Below are positions 56,650 through 64,000 of a stretch of 64,000 nucleotides of DNA, one piece after another. Origin of the DNA: Chionoecetes opilio (taxonomy: Eukaryota > Arthropoda > Malacostraca > Decapoda > Majidae); assembly GCA_016584305.1 (NCBI GenBank), contig JACEEZ010023653.1:127177-191176 (forward strand). The letters run 5' to 3'. A program made the position numbers and the translations under genes. The notes under the pieces are model-generated. The model was not told the origin of the DNA and did no database searches. It saw only the letters and a program-made list of their open reading frames with translations. Each line of letters opens with the position of its first letter. Within the stretch, counting starts at the first letter, position 1.

Positions 56650-59036
56650 ATAATTCTTAGGAAGACGTGTGATGTGTGAGACAGGAGTGGATGAAACTGT
56701 GGAGTACTTGATGCTGTAATGTGAACGGAATGAGTATGCTAGAACAAAGATGTTGGAGGTAGTGATAGGAGAAGTCAGAGTGGAAGATTGGCGAGAGATG
56801 AGAGACAGGAGTGTGGATAGTCAGATGGAGTACCTGCTGGGGTTGTGTGCTGAGTGGAGGAGTGACAGTCGTGTGGCTGAAAGTGTAAAAGAATGCTTGG
56901 AGAATTCTTGAAGAGCACGCATGAGAGAGAATGAGAGGCAGGGGGCCCCTCAGTGAGGGGGGACCCCCTATGAATGTGATGCAGAGAGAGGGATGAGGGG
57001 AAAATGAAACTCCTAGTTTTGCTTTCCCCTTTTGCTTCTCTCCCAACAGAATACTACGTGTGTGGGAGAACGCCGGACCAAAGGCTTCACCGACAGCATC
57101 AGCTGGGTGACTCCCAACTCAAGCTCAAGCTCGTAGGTCCTTTCCTCTCCTCTTCCTCCTCTCCTGTCCTCTAGTTTTGGCCGCCCACCCCGGGAGGCGG
57201 GTCACAAACCCCCGGCTAACACCCGGTACCTATTCACTGCTGGGTGACTAAATTAGCATTTTTACAGTGTTTTCAATACATGAGTTTTGCGATCCTCAAT
57301 TTTCGCGCTATGCCTTGCGAAGAAAGCAAGCGCCAAATTTGGGAGGGCACTGTATACAGTACATGTTTTGTGGACTTTTTTTTTTTTTTTTTTTTTTTAC
57401 ATGCTTCTACAGTACCCTCCCGAGTTTCGCGCTTGCTTTCTTCACAAGGCATAGCACAAAAATTGAGGATCGCAAAACTCGTGTACAGACATGCCCTCGG
57501 TTTTTTTAACATAATTAGTTCCCAAAAGTTGTTCTAAAACCGAAACACATTTTTCCATAAGAAACAATATAAAATGGATTAATCTGTTCCTGACCCCCAA
57601 TATAAAGACTTTACAAAAATGAAAATTAAACTAACCTAAACCCCCCCTTTTGACTCACTCACTAACCTAACCTAACCTAACCTAATCCCACGCTTTAACC
57701 TAACTAAAGCCAAATCTGCATTAAATAAGTGTCCGCGGTAAGGGAAGACAGAGGCGATGAAGGTCACAAGAGGAAGAAGAGTGAGGTGCTCTTAAACACT
57801 TGTCTCTCTTCTCCCTATAAACAACATGTCATTATCTCCAAAAGTAATGATTTGCGACGGAAGCTCGTAGAGAGAATGTTTCCTAGAATCCAATAAGGTA
57901 AACATAAACCACACTCCCAATTGTGTACTGTAGATAATACTTTAGTCGCCAGCTGCAATAATGTCACCAGCCGCCAAATATTACGAATTATAGCATCACT
58001 ACTGAAGTGTATGTGCCACTGAAGATGATACACAGTAGTTTATATCATGACTGTATAATCTACCCTGTTTCCGCATTGTTTTATGCTTTGTATCTGCAAG
58101 TATCGGTTTCAAATTTCGCTACTCGTTTTTTTTCGGGCGACGACGACGGCGGAAGGACACTCAAAACATACCTTAGTGTTGGTCGCTACTCTGGTGATTT
58201 TTTTGTAATTTGTTCATTTATAGCCATAATATGACACAGATGAAGACACAAAATGACACAGACTCTCCAGATAGCCCCTTCTAACCTTCCTGAAATCATG
58301 GATGTAGAAATGTAAGTATTAACGCCACCACACGTCTGTAAATCGAAAAAAAAGTTGTCCTGGTGACTTTAGTGTTATCTTTGGTATCAAGTTTCGGTCC
58401 AAGTGTAAAATAATACCGAAATAATGCACAGCACAAGAAAAATCGTCAAAATCAAAGAACAGTTCGGAGCAGATGTGTGTCTGAGCAGACTGAGTGAGGG
58501 CCGCGGCGTGACTGACCCGCACAATTGCCGAATAGCTTGTTCGGCAACCGAGTTATCGTACGGCAACCGGTGCAATTATGAGTTTAAATTTATGTTCGTG
58601 AACCGATTTGTTCAGAAAGGGAGGCGTTCGAAACCCGAGGTTTGACTGTATTGAGAACACTGAAAAAATTGTTATTTATTCCGGTGCGAGGGGTACCATG
58701 TTTTACGGCTTATAAGACTCACTTTTCTCCCCCCAAAATACCCTGAAAATGCCCTGAGCCCCTGTCCACCCAGCAGTGAATGGGTACCGGGTGTTAGCCG
58801 GGGGTTTGTGACCCGCCTCCCGGGGTGGTGCCTTCGGCCAACACTAGAGGAGAAGAGGAGAGGACCTTGATCTTGATCTTGATTTTAATCTTGATATTAC
58901 AGGAAAACCGGTATTATTTTACACTAGGACCGAAATGCCCTACACAATTGTGAATATGATTTCTGTTTACCTTATTGGATTCTAAGAGCCTCCTCTCTTT
59001 GAGTTTTCCGTCGCAAATCAATAGTTTCGGAGATAT
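56650..59036 (+). repeat. 2.4-kb direct duplication, copy 2 (clean)
   Basis: The intact version. It starts at ATAATTCTTAGGAAGACG and ends near GTTTCGGAGATAT. It includes an E5 palindrome (57275-57500), a family-X fragment (57610-57945), a Helitron-shared stretch (58256-58326), a GGGTACCGGGTGTTAGCCGG block (58780) with a following ATCTTG-type tail, and the start of another X piece. Confidence 0.9.
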
Positions 59037-59095
59037 AGAACATTTTAGGTGGGAGGAGGAATACGTCTCCTTTGCTTACAAAATGCCTCCCTCTT
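58915..59095. mobile_element. Family-X MITE, left part
   Basis: TTTTACACTAGGACCGAAAT followed by CCTACACAATTGTGAATATG, collinear with 23762-23930. The right half is missing. Confidence 0.78.
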
Positions 59096-59162
59096 CCTCT
59101 TCTTGTGACCTGCAGCGCGCGTGACGCCAAAGGTAGGAAGACGTGTCCCGTACATCTCTGAA

Positions 59163-59347
59163 ACCCCATACACACTACCACTCATCAACGTCGGTGCTTC
59201 CCATCGGTGCTTGCCGACGAACAATGCCGTTGCCAGAGCTACTTACATTTTGCTCGTCGGCATCCTGTCCACACTGCCACTTTTGAGTGACGAACACTCA
59301 ATCGACGGGAAGCAGCGACGGTGGTGAGTAGTAGTGTGTACGGGGCT
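59163..59347. mobile_element. 185-bp MITE (CCCCRTACACACTAC ends)
   Basis: CCCCATACACACTACCACTC is mirrored by GAGTAGTAGTGTGTACGGGG, followed inward by CGTCG/CGACG. Non-coding. Flanks AAA / TTTA leave the duplication unclear. Confidence 0.75.
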
Positions 59348-59353
59348 TTAGGG

Positions 59354-59690
59354 GAGGCGGTAGCAGAGTGGTTAGCGTTTCAGAGTGGCATTCTCGGTGA
59401 TCCGAGTTCGATCCTTGATGAGGGCTGTAAAATCCACTTAAAATCTTTCTCTGCACCGTCGAGTGGCCTATGAACACCCACATGCAGCCCATTAACTCTA
59501 CCTTCGATTGCGAGTGCATCGGAGGACACGGGGGCGGCATGAGCCTCTAATCACAGGCGTCACTATAAAAATCCTACTGGCGCCACCACAGTCGAGGGCC
59601 AACCATCACAACCCTCGAGTGAACCTCCAGGGCTTACCATCCCACCCCTGGAGGTCACTGCCTAAATGAAGGCAGAAAAAAAAAGTGTAC
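59354..59690 (+). mobile_element. SINE, GGGGAGGCGG family, full length
   Basis: Head GGGGAGGCGGTAGCAGAGTG, A-box-like GCGGTAGCAGAGTGGTTAGC, B box GAGTTCGATCC at about 59404. The body contains CACCGTCGAGTGGCCTATGA and ends CTGGAGGTCACTGCCTAAAT plus a short A run. The best full-length copy in the window. Confidence 0.9.
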
Positions 59691-59764
59691 GAAGCAGCGC
59701 GAAAGTCGGGATTGTAAGAATTTAGGACTCGGCACGAAACTCGGCTAGCGTGAAACTCGGGAGG
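59691..59764. mobile_element. Family-E5 right end
   Basis: GTACGAAGCAGCGCGAAAGT ... GAAACTCGGGAGGGTACTG followed by TA. Inverse of 49947-50060, and attached to the same SINE tail as there. Confidence 0.75.
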
Positions 59765-59914
59765 GTACTGTATATAGTTTTTTCAAATAGAAAATTTATT
59801 CAAATTCATTTAAAATGTAACATTGGTGTCTAGGATGTATTGAAAATGAAAATATATGCATACAATAGTAATTCTTTTCTCCATAAAATCAACTTGTACA
59901 TACAATTCAAAGGA

Positions 59915-60057
59915 TTTTTAGGACAAAAATAAGAGGAGTTGCTTAAAGGTTTACTATACAAACTGTAGGAGTATTTTAAACAAGATAGATTTCCTGAGAG
60001 GAATAAATAGTGTAGAGGATTTTGATATAAAAGCATTAACAGAAACATGGTTGGATA
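59915..60057 (+). pseudogene. LINE E endonuclease, N-terminal piece
   Basis: Encodes YTNCRSILNKIDFLRGI and FDIKALTETWLD. These are the first strand and the catalytic-Glu strand (TETW) of a CR1 AP-type endonuclease. The frame is cut after the D by the insertion at 60058. Confidence 0.82.
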
Positions 60058-60361
60058 GGGGGGCGCGCCACATTTCCTACACCATGTATACTACACAGCA
60101 CATCTACAAATTTAGCAGATTTTAGAGTAGTGACATATTTCCTACAGAGATACAGCATATATCCTACACACAGTAGGTGTAGGAGATATGCCTGACACCT
60201 GTTTTTGTGTAGGAAATATGACCGCCTATGTGTACGAGCTGTGACAGTATGTAAATATGAAAATAGTTTAAATAAAAAATATTTACATCTGTAATGTAAA
60301 TATGTGTTGAATGAAACGCAGGTACAGTTTGTTGTTCCTGGCCACATTTTGGAGGTATGTA

Positions 60362-60997
60362 CACACAAACCTCGATTTCCCGGACCTCAATTTCCCGGAT
60401 ATCGGATTTGCCGGACAAAATCCGAGGTCCGGGGGATATGTCAGTCTCGGCCAATTTTTTTTTTTTTTTTTTTTTTTTTTTACATTGAAATGCCTGGTCC
60501 TGTTCGTAAATTGACCAAGTTGTCCGGCGGTCCGAGCATCTCCTGTCACCCCTGGTCAGTGTCCGCGCCTCCCGCCAGGTGGCAGGATGCTCAGCGGTCG
60601 TATTGTTTACATTTGGGGGTACACAACATTCACGGTTCACCTGCACAGCCTCCGTCAGTCACCTAACTCCCACTGCCCCTGGTGCAAGAACATTTCTGAG
60701 ACTATTGAACACTTTCTGCTGCCTCCCGCCAGGTGGCAGCATGCTCAGCGGTCGTATTGTTTACATTTGGGCACACGACACTCACGGTTCACCTGCACAG
60801 CCTCCGTTAGTCCCCTGACCCCCACTGCTCCTGGTGCAGGAACGTCTCTTGAGACTATTGAACACTTTCTGCTGCCTCCCGCCAGGTGGCTGCATGCTCA
60901 GCGGACGTAAAAGTCCGCGGCGGGGTAGTTGATATTGTCGGTTGCCGGACAGTAAATACTAGAGTAGGATAAACGTCCGGGGGTGGGTAATGGCATC

Positions 60998-61028
<31 letters not shown>

Positions 61029-61116
61029 CTTTTCTTTTTTACTTGCGATTCCCGGACTTTTGCGGTTCCCGGACCAGTGCTCCCCCCTATTAGTCCGGGA
61101 AATCGAGGTTTGTGTG
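60362..61116. mobile_element. Family-E7 pogo-like element
   Basis: Ends CACACAAACCTCGATTTCCC and GGGAAATCGAGGTTTGTGTG are inverted, flanked by TA at 60360-60361 and 61117-61118. Poly(T) runs of 26-29 lie near both ends (60456-60481, 61001-61028). No transposase. Confidence 0.9.
60567..60905 (+). repeat. ~154-bp tandem repeat in E7, 2.2 copies
   Basis: GCCTCCCGCCAGGTGGCAG starts at 60567, 60721 and 60874. Each full unit ends TATTGAACACTTTCTGCT. Confidence 0.93.
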
Positions 61117-61611
61117 TACTGGAACCAGAGTTATCTTTGTAAACCACTGCGTTGAAGCGGATGTTCCCCTCAATACTAGCCATGCTTGCTCCAGGAATAG
61201 TGGAATACAAGGCTCCGAAATGCCGTCTGTCCCAACGAATGGAGAAAAACTGAAACTCGACTCGTGTCTGAATGTGAACGATACTTGTCTCTCTGTTTTG
61301 GTTGCTCCATAATAATGCGCAGAAAGGACATATAACAAACTAAGTACTTGTTGACTGGTCAAGGTCGTCAGGAGTGTAGTGAGCCAGAAGCGAGTACGGG
61401 TACAGAGGCGCCCCACTAAGGGGGTGTAGGAGATACGCTGTATCCTTGTAGGAAATATGTCACTACTCTCAAAACTGCTAAATTTGTAGGAGGGTTTTGT
61501 GTAGGAAATGTGCTGGATACTGGTTTTGGTGTAGGAAATATGACAGCCTATGTGTAGGATATGTGGCAGTACTCCAACTATTGTAGGTTTGTAGAGATGT
61601 GACTACGCCCC

Positions 61612-62050
61612 TTGGATATGTCAGGAAAGATATTTGATCCGGAAGTCGAGATAGCTGGGTATAAGTTATTTCACAAGGACAGAGTTGGCAGGCAAGGTGG
61701 AGGAGTTGCGCTTTGTGCAAGAGATGCATTGCAGTGTTGTGTTAATAATGTTATAAAAACAGATGACAGCATAGAGTCTATATGGGTAGAGGTTACGGAG
61801 GGAACTGAGAAAATGGTTTTGGATGTAGTGTATAGGCCTCCAAACTTATGTAAAGAGGATTCAGCTCCTATATGGGAAGAAATAAACAAGGCTTGCAGAT
61901 ATAATCATGGTGGGAGATTTTAATCTTAGGAATATAGACTGGGATTTAATCATAGGTGACAGCGACGCAGATGAATTGTTAAATATAATCCAGGATAACT
62001 TCCTAAGTCAAGCAATCAAGGAGCCTACTAGAGGAGATAATATTCTAGAT
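61612..62050 (+). pseudogene. LINE E endonuclease, middle piece
   Basis: Encodes EIAGYKLFHKDRVGRQGGGV, IWVEVTEG, VVYRPPNLC and, after a one-base shift near 61905, MVGDFNLRNIDWD and EPTRGDNILD. The GDFN metal-site strand is intact. Cut after DNILD by the palindromic element at 62051. Confidence 0.87.
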
Positions 62051-63005
62051 CATAGACCACTGTATACCTGGACTGTTCACGCGACAATGTTTTGAATTGC
62101 GGGGCTGCATAGGGGCCCGCGGGGCGCCCGACAAAGAGATATAGTGGTCTATGGACTATCATATAGACTGGTTTATCAGTATATATGGTATACTGTAATC
62201 TTCGTAAATGTTTGTTCTATAATATTATCAAATAAAAAACAGTAAAACACGCTAAAGAAATGCCATTACGAGACTATGAAGAAATATGCATGAACTTAAT
62301 ATTCACTTAACTCTTCGCCATTTAAAACTTTGCGAGTCAACTTTTATTATGAAGGGTATCAATAGAAGCGCAATTTTATTAGCTTTCCATTGATGTATTT
62401 CGTTATCTGATAAATTAATTAGAACCATGCATAAATTAGCGTTAAATAAAAAAATAAAATCATCAATCGGGTAATTTTCCCGATTGATGATGTTATTTGT
62501 TCACTTATATATTTCATTTTCTGATAAATTAATTAGTACCATGTATAAATTAGCGTTGCCTAAATAAATAACCTCATCAATCGGGAAAATTACCCGATTG
62601 ATGATTTTATTTATTTAGTTAACGCTAATTTATGCATGGTTCTAATTCATTTATCAGATAACGAAATATAGCAATGGAAAGCTAATCAAATTGCGCTTCT
62701 ATTGATACCCTTCATGATAAAAGTTGACTCGCAAAGTTTTAAATGGCAAAGAGTTGAAGTGAATATTAAGTTCATGCATATTTCTTCATAGTCTCGTAAT
62801 GGCATTTCTTTAGCGTGTTTTACTGTTTTTTATTTGATAATATTATAGAACAAACATTTACGAAGATTACAGTATATCATATATACTGATAAACCAGTCC
62901 ATATGATCTGTATATATATATATGAATCCGAGCGGCCCTCCGACTTCGGGCCCTTGCGCGACAGGCCGATATTCCGTGCGCAGTCCAGGTATATAGTGGT
63001 CTATG
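62051..63005. mobile_element. 955-bp near-palindromic DNA element
   Basis: Ends CATAGACCACTGTATACCTG and CAGGTATATAGTGGTCTATG, flanked by TCTAGAT at 62044-62050 and 63006-63012. Next to the left end is an inverted second copy of the terminus (62135-62153), so 62051-62153 is itself a small inverted unit. The rest folds as two arms of roughly 300 bp (about 62165-62460 against 62605-62899). Small perfect hairpins ATCAATCGGGTAATTTTCCC and GGGAAAATTACCCGATTGAT lie near the centre. No coding sequence. Confidence 0.9.
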
Positions 63006-63712
63006 TCTAGATCTATTGCTGATAAATAGAGACGATTTAGTTACAGATGTGGAGGTCGGTGGAAAGTTAGATAATAGCGACCATTATGAGATCAGATTTA
63101 GCTGAAAATGGGAAGTTGGAAAATTAAGTGGCAATAAACAAGAAATACCTAATTTCAGAAAGGCCAGTTATGCAGGATTAAGAAGACACCTAGAGGTTAT
63201 TAATAAGAGGTGTGGGATGGAGGGGAAGAAATTTTCCCAGGGTAAGGACGGCGATGACAGCTGGAAAGGCCAATTATGAAGGATTAGGAAGGCACCTGGA
63301 GGTAATTAGAGCGGTTAGACATGGAAGTGAGGTCGGGGCTGAGGAGGATTATACCTCATTTGTAAGGAATATAATTGACGGACAGAAAAAAATATTCCTT
63401 ATAGGGAAATAAGGTCCAGAAAGAGTGATCCAAAATGGATGACCACTAATTTAAAACAGCATTGGAGTAAAAAGAAACATGTATTTAAGGTTCAAGGCAA
63501 GATTGGTAAGCAAAGAACAGGATAATGTGATGGCGAGGACAGTGAAGAAATTAACTGGAGTTGCTAAGAACAATTATGAGATTAAAGTAGCAGGACAGGC
63601 GAAAAGTGACCCAAAGGGGTTTTATCAGGTATATAAAACCAAGACAAGGGAACTAGTTGGGCCGTTAAGATCAGGACAGGGTGAGGTCTTAAATACGGAT
63701 GATGATATGAGG
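63006..63712 (+). pseudogene. LINE E endonuclease end and linker
   Basis: Starts LDLLLINRDDLVTDVEVGGK and LDNSDHYEIRF (the catalytic SDH triad), then a stop. Later frames hold linker blocks seen between endonuclease and RT in CR1: GRHLEVIRAVRHGSEVGAEE, FVRNIIDGQKK and NVMARTVKKLTGVAKNNYEI, then DPKGFYQVYKTKTRE. A segment of about 45 bp (GGCCARTTATG...) is duplicated 107 bp apart at 63160 and 63268. Homology ends at GATGATATGAGG, with no RT downstream. Confidence 0.82.
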
Positions 63713-64000
63713 CGTCCCGCATTAGAAGGGCCGCTCACGCCACCCCTGCCAAAACCGAGTTAACTGTGTATAGCACTCTATTGAGGTCTTAACTTTCGCC
63801 CGGGAGTGTATGAGTGCCCCGTCAGTAAGGTCGAACATTTATACAAGGAGAAAATAAATATTATGTCTAGTCGACCATCGATGCAGGCTTAACACGCTGC
63901 TGAGCAAATATTCCGTGTTAGAAGGACTGCCCATCCAAGATGAGTAGCCGTTATAATTCGGAAAATTTTATCGGGCAAATTCCGTATAAGATGAGCAGCT
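63713..64000. other. Unassigned sequence to window end
   Basis: Follows LINE E abruptly (CGTCCCGCATTAGAAGGGCC). No motif recognised. It may be another mobile element cut by the window edge. Confidence 0.4.

Larger units (their letters stand above)
60058..61611. mobile_element. GGGGCG-ended DNA element with subterminal repeats
   Basis: Ends GGGGCGCGCCACATTTCCTA and (inverted) GGGGCGTAGTCACATCTCTA, flanked by exact TTGGATA at 60051-60057 and 61612-61618. The motif TGTAGGAAATATG or close variants occurs at least eight times within ~200 bp of the two ends, in both orientations. Such arrays often bind transposase. It carries no transposase and holds E7 inside. Confidence 0.85.
59915..63712 (+). 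mobile_element. LINE E: CR1 endonuclease region, cut by two DNA elements
   Basis: Three pieces of a CR1-type LINE (59915-60057, 61612-62050, 63006-63712) separated by elements with TTGGATA and TCTAGAT duplications. Removing each element and one duplicate restores the frame: TETWLD-MSGK and DNILD-LLLINRDDL. The third piece then decays and ends at about 63712, before the RT domain. Confidence 0.9.

Overview
The window looks like repeat-rich nuclear DNA of an arthropod, most likely a decapod crustacean. That assignment is inferred. It rests on very long dinucleotide microsatellites, many short TTAGG/CCTAA tracts, tRNA-headed SINEs, CR1/Jockey-type LINEs and many pogo/Tigger-like DNA transposons. 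I see no operons, rRNA genes or bacterial signals, and no free-standing tRNA gene. The only plausible host-type gene is a C2H2 zinc-finger gene at about 48.87-49.72 kb, and it carries a 2-bp frameshift. The other protein-like sequence I recognise belongs to transposable elements.

0-12.5 kb: mostly microsatellites (CA, GT, GA, CT, TA, ACT), two small palindromic MITEs, a hAT-like MITE whose left junction has been amplified into a 23-bp tandem repeat, two tRNA-derived SINEs and a 1.7-kb inverted repeat. 12.5-18.9 kb: a DNA transposon (family Z) with a hAT-like MITE inside it, CR1-tailed retro-sequences, a LINE-endonuclease/FLYWCH chimera, and minisatellites including a 38-bp repeat with a 6-mer higher-order pattern. 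19-22.7 kb: a decayed Jockey/CR1-group LINE (LINE A) and a foldback element whose loop is a CR1 fragment. 22.9-26.5 kb: two Z elements share one TTA target copy. Each carries a family-Y element, and one Y carries a family-X MITE and a retro-insertion; paired empty sites give the order of events. 26.7-36.2 kb: LINE F, a GC-hairpin-rich element, a CR1 LINE with an open 419-codon RT reading frame (LINE B), and deleted Tigger elements.

37.9-46 kb: nested transposons. LINE C contains a Helitron-like element. LINE D (CR1) contains three TA-flanked elements, one of which holds a SINE that itself holds a hAT-like MITE. 47-54.2 kb: a TA-flanked element, the zinc-finger gene, and a MULE-type element whose decayed gene encodes a PHD finger split by an intron, a FLYWCH-like zinc finger and a MULE transposase core; a Tigger element is inserted near its start. 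54.2-59.0 kb: a 2.4-kb direct duplication in which one copy is unusually error-like, so misassembly is possible. 59-64 kb: a CR1 LINE (LINE E) cut twice by DNA elements with exact 7-bp target duplications, one of them a 955-bp near-palindrome.

Family names (X, Y, Z, E1-E7, LINE A-G) are local labels. Superfamily assignments come from terminal inverted repeats, target-site duplications and protein motifs read by eye, with no database search.
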